A stretch of DNA of 64,000 nucleotides from an uncultured Lachnospiraceae bacterium (lineage in GTDB: Bacteria; Bacillota; Clostridia; Lachnospirales; Lachnospiraceae): assembly GCA_910585965.1 (NCBI GenBank), contig CAJUHH010000008.1:1-64000 (forward strand). The letters are read 5' to 3'. Under the pieces are notes generated by a model that saw only the letters and a program-made list of their open reading frames with translations, searched no databases and was not told where the DNA came from. This document shows positions 18,124 through 26,814 of the stretch, piece after piece. The translations under genes and the position numbers were made by a program. Within the stretch, counting starts at the first letter, position 1; the number at the start of each line of letters is the position of its first letter.

Positions 18124-18138
18124 TGCCATTCCTTTCTT

Positions 18139-20049
18139 TTACCGCCCCGGCCGCCCGGACTTGCGGGCCTTTTTATTTTCATACATTTTTTCATCAGCCT
18201 CTTTTAACAACACCTGGTAATCGGCACGGCCCCCGGCCAGGCAATAGCCGAAGGAGAAACCGAGAGGAACATCCAAATCTTCGTTCAACCGGGTCCGTCT
18301 GTTGTCCTGCAGCTTCTCCAGCGCCATGACAGCGTCAGACAGCTCTTTCTCCGTCTGATATTTGTATAAAAACAGGACGAATTCATCGCCTCCCAGTCTG
18401 GCGGCAACGCTGTGTCCGGGTTCGAATTTCCCAAGGATATCGGCGAGCCGTCTCAGGTAAACGTCACCTCCCTCATGGCCGTATGTATCGTTGACTGTCT
18501 TTAAGTTATCCGCGTCAATCATCACAAGCGCGCTCTCTCCAAGCTCCTTCGGTCTATCGAAGCAAGAAGCGAGGAAATTCTCCAGCCCCCTGCGGTTATA
18601 TAATCCGGTCAGATGGTCATAATCCCTCTCCTGCTCCATCTGAAGGCGCTTTAATGTATCCTCGGTCACATCGATGAGAACGCCGAAAACATCACCGTTT
18701 TCGCAGATTTCCTCAATCTTGATATAGCGTCCGTCCATCCCGAAAATATTTTCCTCACCGGCAAGGGGATGGCTGCGGATACGGGAAAGAAACTCCCTGA
18801 ACATCTGGCAATCGCAGGAGAACTGTCTCGCCTTTTCAGGAGTAATCCCAAGAATCTGCGGCACATATTCCGTAAATCGGACTTGCCGCATGTTCTCGTT
18901 ATATTCATATACTCCCATATACATATTCGTTTTGCTGAGTACATAAGACATCTTCCTGTTATTATCCATCAGGCTCTTTTTCATTCGGTTGATGTCGCTG
19001 CTCAGCTCCGAAAATTCCATGCTGCTCTGGATATTAATGACCTCTTCAAGGTTCCCGTCAGCGATGGCATGGAGTTTTTTATTAATGCGATAGATATCGT
19101 CTACAACATAACGGTTCATATGCCCGGTTACGGCGCGTATAAGAACCACGGCAATGATGATCAGACAGAAAAGGAGGACGACGGTGTTCATGATAATCCA
19201 CTCGTAAAGCACCCGGTCAGTAAGAATTCGCCCGATATAATTGGAGCCAATCAGCTGGAACACACAAAAAGAATCCTGGCCGTTGACAGCAGCATGGAAT
19301 CCTTTTGGCCGACTGGCAATTTCATCCAGGATGAGGCCGACCGCCTCACTGTTTTTATGCACGCAATCTAACTCCGTGGAGCCGACGATTTCCCCGCTCG
19401 TTTGGTCAATCGCGTAATAGCTGGCCTCCGGGTTCACACGGAACAGGGAAAATATGTAGGAAAGCTCATTTTTCTGCGTCGCCTTCATAACGTTGACAGG
19501 AGTCATGCCCACCTGGACGATAAAATTCCCATCCGCGCTCCACAGCGCCGAATACTGCATCAGCTTTCCCTCCGCAACATTGGGCATGATATCCTGCACG
19601 AGTTTTAATGACTTATCGGCCAGCATCGGTTTAAAAAACATCATCTGTTCGCCGGAGTCAAACGTATAGTCAAAATATTCCGGGTGGGTTCCGGCAAAGA
19701 TCCTTCCCGTCCCGTCAAAAATGTGGATTTCATCCACCTCCATAAAAACCGCGATCCGCCTGAGTTCGTCAACACTGTCAAGCACAGAAGGATTATCCTG
19801 GATCAGATAAGCGATTGCTTCTGCACTGTACAAGCAAGTCTGACTATATTCCTCACTGATTTCCGCAAGCTCGGCATTATTCTGTTCCAAAACCTGTTCA
19901 ATCTGCTGAAATGTCGTGATGGCATCGTTGTATGCCTGTCGGTGCGTGTCAGCTATCTGTACGCCAACGATAACGATTGTCAAGAAAGAAATAAGGATCC
20001 ATGTAACCAAATTCATGTACCGGCTGATCATTGTTTTGAGTGGCTTCAT
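18139..20049 (-). CDS. Membrane sensor diguanylate cyclase (extracytoplasmic sensor, GGDEF)
   Basis: Makes c-di-GMP in response to an external signal. Of 636 residues, 14-33 is the first TM, about 34-285 an extracellular sensor probably of the dCache type, about 288-310 the second TM. A HAMP-like helix and a PAS-like segment near 370-460 follow, then a GGDEF domain with DHLTGLYNRRGLENFL and the intact active site RLGGDEFVLF near 560. It counterbalances the HD-GYP phosphodiesterase at 5.8 kb. It is the first gene of a short minus-strand unit with the MFS and GDPD genes. Confidence 0.92.
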   Translation of the reverse strand: MKPLKTMISRYMNLVTWILISFLTIVIVGVQIADTHRQAYNDAITTFQQIEQVLEQNNAELAEISEEYSQTCLYSAEAIAYLIQDNPSVLDSVDELRRIAVFMEVDEIHIFDGTGRIFAGTHPEYFDYTFDSGEQMMFFKPMLADKSLKLVQDIMPNVAEGKLMQYSALWSADGNFIVQVGMTPVNVMKATQKNELSYIFSLFRVNPEASYYAIDQTSGEIVGSTELDCVHKNSEAVGLILDEIASRPKGFHAAVNGQDSFCVFQLIGSNYIGRILTDRVLYEWIIMNTVVLLFCLIIIAVVLIRAVTGHMNRYVVDDIYRINKKLHAIADGNLEEVINIQSSMEFSELSSDINRMKKSLMDNNRKMSYVLSKTNMYMGVYEYNENMRQVRFTEYVPQILGITPEKARQFSCDCQMFREFLSRIRSHPLAGEENIFGMDGRYIKIEEICENGDVFGVLIDVTEDTLKRLQMEQERDYDHLTGLYNRRGLENFLASCFDRPKELGESALVMIDADNLKTVNDTYGHEGGDVYLRRLADILGKFEPGHSVAARLGGDEFVLFLYKYQTEKELSDAVMALEKLQDNRRTRLNEDLDVPLGFSFGYCLAGGRADYQVLLKEADEKMYENKKARKSGRPGR

Positions 20050-20152
20050 CCGCGCCTCCTATATGGTATAAAAATGGCTTTGCCACTTTAATAAACTAAA
20101 TACATGCTAGCATAACCGCGATGAATTCGCAAGGGAAGAATAAAGCCTCGCA

Positions 20153-20504
20153 GAAATCAATTTTTGCAGAGGGCATGACGCGCCGGGGAGCCGGGAAGGA
20201 AACGGCAGCGGCCTGAAACGGGCCTGGCCTGGCCTGGGATTTTCTGCTGGAGTTACCAATCAGATTTCACTAATGAAATGAGTAAACGGCATGAAAACGA
20301 TCGGGTCGGAAAAAAAGGACATCCCTGTCCTTTTTTCCTGAAATTGCCATCCGTGGCAATTTCACCCTAGGAGTTCGACCATTTCATAAGTGAAATTACT
20401 GATTGCACACAACAGCAGAAAATCCCAGGCCAGGCCCGTTTCAGGCCGCTGCCGTTTCCTTCCCGGCTCCCCGGCGCGTCATGCCCTCTGCAAAAATTGA
20501 TTTC
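20153..20504. repeat. Palindromic element, family F1 copy 1
   Basis: Outer arms 20153-20280 and 20380-20504 are inverted repeats, nearly perfect in the outer 95 bp. The inner block, TTTTCTGCTGGAGT, then CCAATCAG, then TTTCACTAATGAAATG, is shared almost exactly with the copy at 63.8 kb. Between the arms are two hairpins (20308-20338 and 20340-20363). It occupies most of the 555-bp gap between the GGDEF gene and the ABC-F gene; no ORF is convincing in it. Confidence 0.92.
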
Positions 20505-20526
20505 CGTAATAAAACCTCATTCAACA

Positions 20527-20554
20527 TTGAAAAAATTTCTATTTTATGTATAAT
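20527..20554 (+). promoter_or_regulatory. Sigma-A promoter of the ABC-F gene
   Basis: TTGAAA, 16-bp spacer, TATAAT, 50 bp before the ATG at 20605. Close to consensus. Confidence 0.75.
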
Positions 20555-20604
20555 GATATGAGTAGCCAAAACAGGCAAGAATATAAGAAAATAGAGGTTT
20601 TAAC

Positions 20605-22242
20605 ATGATTAGTGCAAATAACGTAACATATAGGGTAGGAAAAAAAGCCCTCTTTGAAGATGTCAACATCAAATTCACCGAAGGGAACTGCTACGGGCTG
20701 ATCGGCGCGAACGGCACCGGCAAGTCCACGTTCCTGAAAATATTATCCGGCAAACTGGAAACGACAAAAGGCGATATCTCCCTTACTCCCGGGCAGCGCA
20801 TGTCCGTTCTGGAGCAGGACCATTTCAAATATGACGAATATACCGTTATGGACGTGGTCATTATGGGCAACGAACGCCTTTACCAGATCATGAAAGAAAA
20901 GGACGCTATTTATGCCAAAGAAGATTTTACCGATGAAGACGGCATCCGCGCCAGCGAATTAGAAGGCGAATTCGCAGAAATGAACGGGTGGGAAGCGGAG
21001 TCGGATGCCGCGATGCTCCTGAACGGACTCGGCATCCATACGGAATTGCACAATTCCATTATGAACACTTTAAACGGCAATGAAAAAGTAAAAGTCCTGC
21101 TGGCGAAAGCCCTTTTCGGCAATCCCGATATCCTTCTTCTGGACGAGCCGACCAACCATCTGGATCTGGATGCGATCGCCTGGCTGGAAGACTTTTTGAT
21201 TGATTTTGAAAATACGGTCATCGTCGTATCCCATGACCGTTATTTCCTGAATAAGGTATGCACCCATATTGCGGATATCGACTATGGCAAGATCCAGCTC
21301 TATGCCGGGAACTATGACTTCTGGTATGAATCCAGCCAGCTTCTTATCCGCCAGATGAAAGAGGCCAACAAGAAAAAAGAAGAAAAAATCAAGGAATTGC
21401 AGGAATTTATTTCCCGTTTCTCTGCCAATGCTTCCAAATCCAAGCAGGCGACCAGCCGGAAACGGGCGCTGGAAAAAATCGAACTGGATGAAATCAAGCC
21501 TTCCAGCCGGAAATATCCTTACGTGGATTTCCGCCCGGAACGGGAGATCGGCAATGAAGTCCTTACCGTAGAAGGCATTTCCAAAACCATCGACGGCGTA
21601 AAAATCCTTGATAACATTACCTTCACCGTAGGACATAACGATAAGATCGCTTTTGTAGGCGGCAACGAACTTGCCAAAACCACCCTCTTCCAGATACTGA
21701 TGGACGAACTGGAGCCGGACGAGGGCCGCTATAAATGGGGCGTAACTACTTCACAGGCTTATTTCCCCAAGGACAGCACAAAGGAATTCGATAACGACTA
21801 TACGATCGTGGACTGGCTGACCGGCTATTCCCCTGTCAAAGACGTCACGTATGTCCGCGGCTTCTTAGGGCGCATGCTCTTCGCCGGAGAAGACGGTGTA
21901 AAAAAAGTAAATATCCTCTCGGGAGGGGAAAAAGTAAGATGCCTCCTTTCCAAAATGATGATCAGCGGCGCCAACTGCCTGATCTTGGACGAACCCACGA
22001 ACCATCTGGACATGGAGTCCATCACCGCCTTAAATAACGGCCTGATCAAATTCCCCGGCATCGAACTTTTTTCCTGCCATGATCATCAGTTCGTCCAGAC
22101 TACCGCCAACCGCATTATGGAAATCCTTCCAAACGGACAGCTGGTAGATAAAATCACCACGTATGACGAATATCTCGCCAGCGATGAAATGGCGAGAAAA
22201 CGCACTGTTTATACCAACCAGAATACAGAAGACGACAATTAG
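20605..22242 (+). CDS. ABC-F family ATPase (YkpA/YbiT-like translation factor)
   Basis: A soluble protein with two tandem ABC ATPase domains and no TM segments, 545 residues. Members act on the ribosome, and some confer antibiotic protection. Domain 1 has Walker A GANGTGKST, signature NGNEKVKVLLAKALFG and LLLDEPTNHLDLD. Domain 2 has LSGGEKVRCLLSKMM and LILDEPTNHLDME, but its Walker A reads GGNELAKTT, a variant I regard as usual for this clostridial clade. The inter-domain linker (about 245-310) is Lys/Glu-rich. No drug resistance context is present, so a housekeeping role is likely. Confidence 0.92.
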   Translation: MISANNVTYRVGKKALFEDVNIKFTEGNCYGLIGANGTGKSTFLKILSGKLETTKGDISLTPGQRMSVLEQDHFKYDEYTVMDVVIMGNERLYQIMKEKDAIYAKEDFTDEDGIRASELEGEFAEMNGWEAESDAAMLLNGLGIHTELHNSIMNTLNGNEKVKVLLAKALFGNPDILLLDEPTNHLDLDAIAWLEDFLIDFENTVIVVSHDRYFLNKVCTHIADIDYGKIQLYAGNYDFWYESSQLLIRQMKEANKKKEEKIKELQEFISRFSANASKSKQATSRKRALEKIELDEIKPSSRKYPYVDFRPEREIGNEVLTVEGISKTIDGVKILDNITFTVGHNDKIAFVGGNELAKTTLFQILMDELEPDEGRYKWGVTTSQAYFPKDSTKEFDNDYTIVDWLTGYSPVKDVTYVRGFLGRMLFAGEDGVKKVNILSGGEKVRCLLSKMMISGANCLILDEPTNHLDMESITALNNGLIKFPGIELFSCHDHQFVQTTANRIMEILPNGQLVDKITTYDEYLASDEMARKRTVYTNQNTEDDN

Positions 22243-22254
22243 ACCTTTTGATCC

Positions 22255-22284
22255 GCTCCTGCCCGGCCTATATCGGGCAGGAGC
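22255..22284 (+). terminator. Hairpin after the ABC-F gene (weak terminator)
   Basis: An 11-bp perfect stem GCTCCTGCCCG with an 8-base loop. No T-run follows, so it may only attenuate read-through into the PHP gene 30 bp downstream. Confidence 0.55.
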
Positions 22285-22313
22285 TTCCATTCATCAGAAA
22301 CGGAGAGCAAGCA

Positions 22314-23282
22314 ATGATGAACATTGTAGACCTTCATGTACATTCCAATAAATCCGACGGAAGCCTGGCTCCTTCCCAGCTGGTAGATCTTGCAGTGGAA
22401 AAAAGGCTTTCCGCCTTTGCCCTCACCGACCACGATACGACGGAAGGCATTCCCGAAGCTATGGAAGCGGCTGCAAAGCATAACCTCTGCCTGTCCGCAG
22501 GACATGCCGAAGAGCATACGCTTGCTCTTCCTTCCGGCGAACCGCTGCTGCCGCTCGAAGTGATCCCGGGCATTGAGTTCTCCACCGAATATCAGGGGAA
22601 AGATATTCATATATTGGGGCTTTATATCGAATACGAAGCTCCTTTTTTCAAGCAGCAGCTTCAAGATTTTGTAGACTCCCGCACCGTCAGGAACCAAAAA
22701 ATGTGCGCCAATCTGCAAGGGGCTGGCATTGATATTTCCTACGAAAAGTTGCAGGCTTCCTTTCCCGGCTCTGTCATCACAAGGGGGCATTATGCCAAGT
22801 ATCTGTTAAACCATGGTTATACAAAAAGCATCCCGGAGGCTTTTGAACGTTATATCGGCAACCGGGCCAAATATTTTGTTCCCAGGGAAAAAGTAACCCC
22901 TTCCCAGGCGGTACAACTTATCCTGAAAGCAAACGGCTTGCCGATTCTGGCTCATCCGCCTCTCTACCATATGAGCGACGAAGCATTGGACACGCTGGTG
23001 GGTATTCTGGCAAAAGACGGACTGATCGGCATTGAAGCCATTTACAGCACCTACCACCAGGCCGAGGAACGCCATATGCGGTCTCTGGCACAGAAATACG
23101 GCTTATGCATCAGCGGCGGCTCCGATTTCCACGGTTCTTCCAAACCCGGCCTGGAAATGGCCACTGGTTATGGAAAACTGTATATCCCCGAAACAATCCT
23201 GGACGACCTCAAAGCCTTGCGGCCCAAAACCATTCAGAATAACAGAAAGGAATTAGATCATGGAGAAACAAGCAAACCCTAA
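22314..23282 (+). CDS. PHP-domain phosphoesterase (YciV/RNase AM-like)
   Basis: A 322-residue metal-dependent phosphoesterase. The PHP motifs are LHVHSNKSDGSL at the N-terminus, TDHDT near 42, GIEFSTEY, LAHPP and SGGSDFHGSSKPG. This spacing matches the YciV group, which removes 3'-phosphate from nucleoside 3',5'-bisphosphates or trims RNA 5' ends. Start is the Met at 22314 (GGAGAG seven bases upstream); a longer frame from 22248 runs through the upstream hairpin. Its last 23 bases overlap the next gene, so the two are translationally coupled. Confidence 0.88.
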   Translation: MMNIVDLHVHSNKSDGSLAPSQLVDLAVEKRLSAFALTDHDTTEGIPEAMEAAAKHNLCLSAGHAEEHTLALPSGEPLLPLEVIPGIEFSTEYQGKDIHILGLYIEYEAPFFKQQLQDFVDSRTVRNQKMCANLQGAGIDISYEKLQASFPGSVITRGHYAKYLLNHGYTKSIPEAFERYIGNRAKYFVPREKVTPSQAVQLILKANGLPILAHPPLYHMSDEALDTLVGILAKDGLIGIEAIYSTYHQAEERHMRSLAQKYGLCISGGSDFHGSSKPGLEMATGYGKLYIPETILDDLKALRPKTIQNNRKELDHGETSKP

Positions 23283-24081
23283 AATCTTCTTTACCGACCT
23301 GGACGGCACCCTTCTTACCACGGACAAAAAAATCACTCCCGCTACCATGGATGCCCTGCGGCAATGGACGGAAGCGGGCAACAAACTGGCCCTCAGCTCC
23401 GGCCGGGCCATCGAAAGCGTCAACCATGTGCGGACCACCCTCGGTTTAAACTTTCCCGGCATGTATTTGATTGGATGCAACGGCAGCGAGATTTATGACT
23501 GCAGCAGCAACACCGTCGTTTCCCGCACCGCCCTCACCTTCCCCCAGACCGCTCTTATCATGGAAACCGCCAGGCAGCAGAAAGTTCATTGTCATACTTA
23601 TACGGATACCCATATCGTCAGCCCGGCAGATACCGAAGAACTCCGTTATTATAGACGCGGCATCCTTACACCCACTATCATCTGTGAAAATGTCCTGGAT
23701 GCACTTGACAAAGAACCCTGCAAATGCATCGCCATCGAAATACATGACAAAGAAAAATTGGAGCGCTTCCGGCAAACCCTTCTTCCCCTTGTAAAGGATG
23801 AAGTCAGCCTTCTGTACTCCAACGACCAATATCTCGAAATTTTCCCCGGTTCCTCCGGCAAAGGCTCTGCCATCGGAAAGTTATGTTCTCTGTTACATAT
23901 TCCGCTCTCCCACACCATGGCAGCCGGGGACGAAGCCAACGATATTTCCATGCTCCAGGCTGCTGCCATCGGCATCGCTATGTCCAATGCCAAGGACTAT
24001 GTCAAACAAGCCGCCGACCTCGTCACCGAAACCGACAACGACCATGACGGCCTCGCCCCCATCCTCCTGCAACACAAATAA
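23260..24081 (+). CDS. Cof-type HAD phosphatase
   Basis: A 273-residue HAD-IIB phosphatase. Motif I is FFTDLDGTLLTTDKK, motif II LALSSGR, and motif IV AAGDEANDISML; the cap domain lies between. Members dephosphorylate sugar phosphates, FMN or PLP. AAAGGA eight bases upstream sets the start, inside the PHP gene. It is convergent with the MCP-fusion gene, 20 bp away, with no clear terminator between. Confidence 0.9.
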   Translation: MEKQANPKIFFTDLDGTLLTTDKKITPATMDALRQWTEAGNKLALSSGRAIESVNHVRTTLGLNFPGMYLIGCNGSEIYDCSSNTVVSRTALTFPQTALIMETARQQKVHCHTYTDTHIVSPADTEELRYYRRGILTPTIICENVLDALDKEPCKCIAIEIHDKEKLERFRQTLLPLVKDEVSLLYSNDQYLEIFPGSSGKGSAIGKLCSLLHIPLSHTMAAGDEANDISMLQAAAIGIAMSNAKDYVKQAADLVTETDNDHDGLAPILLQHK

Positions 24082-24101
24082 TATACCCTCTCCCAGCCGT
24101 G

Positions 24102-26057
24102 CTAATTGGCAGCTTTCACCATATTATCCAGCATCACGTACTGCGCCACCGGCACGGCCCTTTCCACATCGCCGGATTCCAGGAACTCTTTTTGCTGTAT
24201 CTCGTAGAATCTGGCCACATCCCCTTTTTTGGCGCCTACGCTCACAAAACCCGAGGTCAGCCACTGGGCATCCTTTCGCTGTTCGCATGCGCTTTCCTTA
24301 TCAATCGCTGCAACCTCGGCGATCCAATCCGCAACTTTCCTCACATTATCTTCTACTGCCCTATAATTCATCCCTCCATAAATAGCACGCGTAAAACGTA
24401 ATACCTTATCCGGATGTGTTTTGGCATACTCCGGAAGAACTATCCATGAAGAAATTGATGCTGTCTTGCTCGAATAAGTCATATTATTTGCAATCACCGT
24501 CGCATCATTGCCCAGCTGTTTTAAAATCTCCAACGTATAAGGGGACCAGACAGCACATGCATCGATGCTTCCCTGCTTCATTGCTTCCAGCAATTCTTCC
24601 GGTTTCATATTCACGATATCCACATCCCGGAAAGACATTCCTTCTGTTTCCAGCCCGATCCGCAAAATCGTTTCGCTGGACGCATTCTCCACATTTCCTA
24701 TCCTTTTTCCTCTTAAGTCCGCGATCGTCCTTATTTCATGCTTTCTGTTTCCGATAATTGCTTCTGCATTGGATAAATGGGACATTGCTACAATGTATGC
24801 CCGTCCTTTGATGCAGAATTTATGAGCGCCATTGCCGATATACCCAAAATCGATCTTTCCTTCCTCCATAGCCTTTATAATCTCCAGCCCATTCCCATAT
24901 GCATATAGCTTTACCTCATAATTCTCCCTGTCAAAGTACCCCATTCTGATGGCCGACACAACAGAACAAAGACTTCCATAATTCGGCATATAAGCTACCC
25001 GTATCTCTTCTTTTTCCCTCTTATCCCGCTTCCAGCCCCCGAAAGAGCTGCTCCTGGCCGGGCCGCCATCGCAGATTTCCCTCATCTCATCATAAATATT
25101 CGTCAACATCAGCGACTTCGCCCTAATACCAACCGCATTGACGACAATGCTCTTAAATCTGGAAACAATATTTGCTGTAGCTGAATAATTACTGTCACTA
25201 AGTTTTTCCAAAGATTGCATATTTTGAATAATATAGCTTTTCTCTTGGTCCAGTTTCTGGGAATTGGCCTCAATCTGTTTCACTTTCTCGGCCACATCCT
25301 GAATCAGGCAATTCGTCAGCCCCACCATGGAATCCGTTTTTTCCAGACTCTCCGTCTGCTTTTTAAAAGCATTTTGCACCTTTTGGATATTATCCACGGA
25401 TTCATTGGACTTTTCCTCCAGCGTAGCAAGGATTTTTCCGATCGCTTCCGCACTTTGCCTGCTCTGTTCTGCTAAAGCACGGATTTCCCCTGCAACAACC
25501 GCAAATCCTTTCCCTGCTTCCCCAGCCTTCGCCGCCTCTATGGATGCATTCAGACTCAGAAGGTTTGTCCTATTGGCAATGCTGTTGATCATATTAATGG
25601 CTTGCTGGATCTCCTGCGTTGCCTTATTGGTTTCCATCGTATTCAGTGCAATTTCTTTAATGCAGTTCTCCGTATTGGCATTTTCTTCTATCAGCTCACG
25701 GAATATCCCAGTCACCTCTTCGTTGCTGTTTAACATATCCTGCGTCGCAACATCCAGTTCCTGCACATAACCCCCCGTCTTCTCAATGGCTCTTCCCATC
25801 TTCACCGTAATCTGGTTCATTTCTTTTGTCCGGGATGACAGCTCGCTATTGCCGTCGCTGATCGTATCGATCGAATTGCCTACAGCATTGATTGCCACAT
25901 TGGTATCATCTGCCACATAATTCATTTCCATAACGGTTCTATTCAGATTGCCCAGCTTTCCCCTTATACTATTGACCGTGTCTCCCTGCATATCCTGCTG
26001 CGCATTCCATCTGTCGTTTTTTTCCTCATCTCGTTTCTTGCTCGCGAACAATCTCAT
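24102..26057 (-). CDS. Soluble MCP signalling domain fused to a binding-protein (NMT1/SsuA-like) domain
   Basis: A 651-residue protein with no signal peptide or TM segment. Residues about 40-300 are a methyl-accepting chemotaxis signalling helix pair with the hairpin tip INSIANRTNLLSLNASIEAA, then AGEAGKGFAVVAGEIRALAEQS. After a linker at about 340-355 (GGWKRDKREKEEIR), the rest is a periplasmic-binding-protein fold (YMPNYGSLCSV, MEEGKIDFGYIGNGAHKFCI, AVWSPYTLEIL). This half is clearly a paralogue of the lipoprotein encoded at 28442-29551, which has YMPNYGSLWSV and IGYIGQGAHKLCI. A binding-protein fold kept in the cytoplasm as a sensor is unusual. It is the last gene after kinase and regulator (48 bp gap). 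GAGGG five bases upstream sets the start. No cheA or cheW is in the window. Confidence 0.88.
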   Translation of the reverse strand: MRLFASKKRDEEKNDRWNAQQDMQGDTVNSIRGKLGNLNRTVMEMNYVADDTNVAINAVGNSIDTISDGNSELSSRTKEMNQITVKMGRAIEKTGGYVQELDVATQDMLNSNEEVTGIFRELIEENANTENCIKEIALNTMETNKATQEIQQAINMINSIANRTNLLSLNASIEAAKAGEAGKGFAVVAGEIRALAEQSRQSAEAIGKILATLEEKSNESVDNIQKVQNAFKKQTESLEKTDSMVGLTNCLIQDVAEKVKQIEANSQKLDQEKSYIIQNMQSLEKLSDSNYSATANIVSRFKSIVVNAVGIRAKSLMLTNIYDEMREICDGGPARSSSFGGWKRDKREKEEIRVAYMPNYGSLCSVVSAIRMGYFDRENYEVKLYAYGNGLEIIKAMEEGKIDFGYIGNGAHKFCIKGRAYIVAMSHLSNAEAIIGNRKHEIRTIADLRGKRIGNVENASSETILRIGLETEGMSFRDVDIVNMKPEELLEAMKQGSIDACAVWSPYTLEILKQLGNDATVIANNMTYSSKTASISSWIVLPEYAKTHPDKVLRFTRAIYGGMNYRAVEDNVRKVADWIAEVAAIDKESACEQRKDAQWLTSGFVSVGAKKGDVARFYEIQQKEFLESGDVERAVPVAQYVMLDNMVKAAN

Positions 26058-26105
26058 AACATCCCTCTTTCAATACTTTTTCGACAATTTTTCAACCAGG
26101 ACTTC

Positions 26106-26798
26106 TTATAAAAAAAGATGCGTAATATTCAAATCATCAATTATTTTTATCACCTCTTTTGTCCGGCTACAACCAAATTTTCTCAAAAGTCCCTTGATCT
26201 GTGTTTTTACCGTTACTGTTTCCACGCACCTTTCCTTTGCAATTTCTTTTATCGCTTTTCCCTCCAAAAGCTTTTTAATCAGCTCCCTTTCCGCCGCCGT
26301 AAGTCTGGATATATTATGAATAAAAAATAAAAGGCTTTTCTCACTTTTCTGGAGCCTCACATATTCCTGCATTACCACATCGTGAACCTTCCGCTCCATA
26401 ATGGGATTCCCCGCATAAGCGCTGCGGATATGGGTCAATATTTCCTCTTCTTTGCATCCTTTTACAATATAATCGACCGCCCCGGCTCCCATCGCCGTCA
26501 AAATAATATCATCCGTATCATGCACGGTCAGAAATATCACATTCACATTTCCGAATTGCTCCCGAAGCTGTTCCGTTGCTGTGATCCCGGCATTCAGATT
26601 TTCCATTTCAATATCCATAAGAATAATATCAAATTCCTTCTTTTTCGCCAGCTCTACAATACCTTTTCCGCTGTCTGCAGTTCCCACTACCACCATGTCA
26701 TCCTGGCTGTCTATAAGCTCGCACATATCTTCCAACAACAGCCGGATATCATCGGCAATCATAATTCTAATCTTTTTTTCATCGTTCTTTTCTTCCAT
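26106..26798 (-). CDS. NarL/LuxR-type response regulator
   Basis: A 230-residue two-component regulator. Residues 9-125 form the receiver (IADD pair, Asp in IILMDIEMENLNAG, Lys in YIVKGCKEE). A C-terminal LuxR-type helix-turn-helix (LTAAERELIKKLLEGKAIKEIA, split across the motif) gives DNA binding. It lies 16 bp downstream of the histidine kinase, its evident partner, and 48 bp before the MCP-binding-protein fusion. Likely targets are the kinase promoter at 28363-28391 or the transporter region at 31.2 kb, but no site is proven. Confidence 0.92.
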   Translation of the reverse strand: MEEKNDEKKIRIMIADDIRLLLEDMCELIDSQDDMVVVGTADSGKGIVELAKKKEFDIILMDIEMENLNAGITATEQLREQFGNVNVIFLTVHDTDDIILTAMGAGAVDYIVKGCKEEEILTHIRSAYAGNPIMERKVHDVVMQEYVRLQKSEKSLLFFIHNISRLTAAERELIKKLLEGKAIKEIAKERCVETVTVKTQIKGLLRKFGCSRTKEVIKIIDDLNITHLFL

Positions 26799-26814
26799 TA
26801 CTGCTTCCTGACAC

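Noticed and set aside
20153..20504. Insertion sequence or MITE with target duplication
   Set aside because: I found no short direct repeats at the ends and no transposase; arms differ between copies, unlike fixed terminal repeats.
21640..21680. Broken second ATPase domain in the ABC-F gene
   Set aside because: GGNELAKTT lacks the usual P-loop glycine, but the signature and Walker B are intact and I believe this form is normal in the clostridial YkpA group.
24102..26057. Ordinary chemotaxis receptor
   Set aside because: No TM segment, no external sensor, and the sensor half is a binding-protein fold; no che genes in the window.
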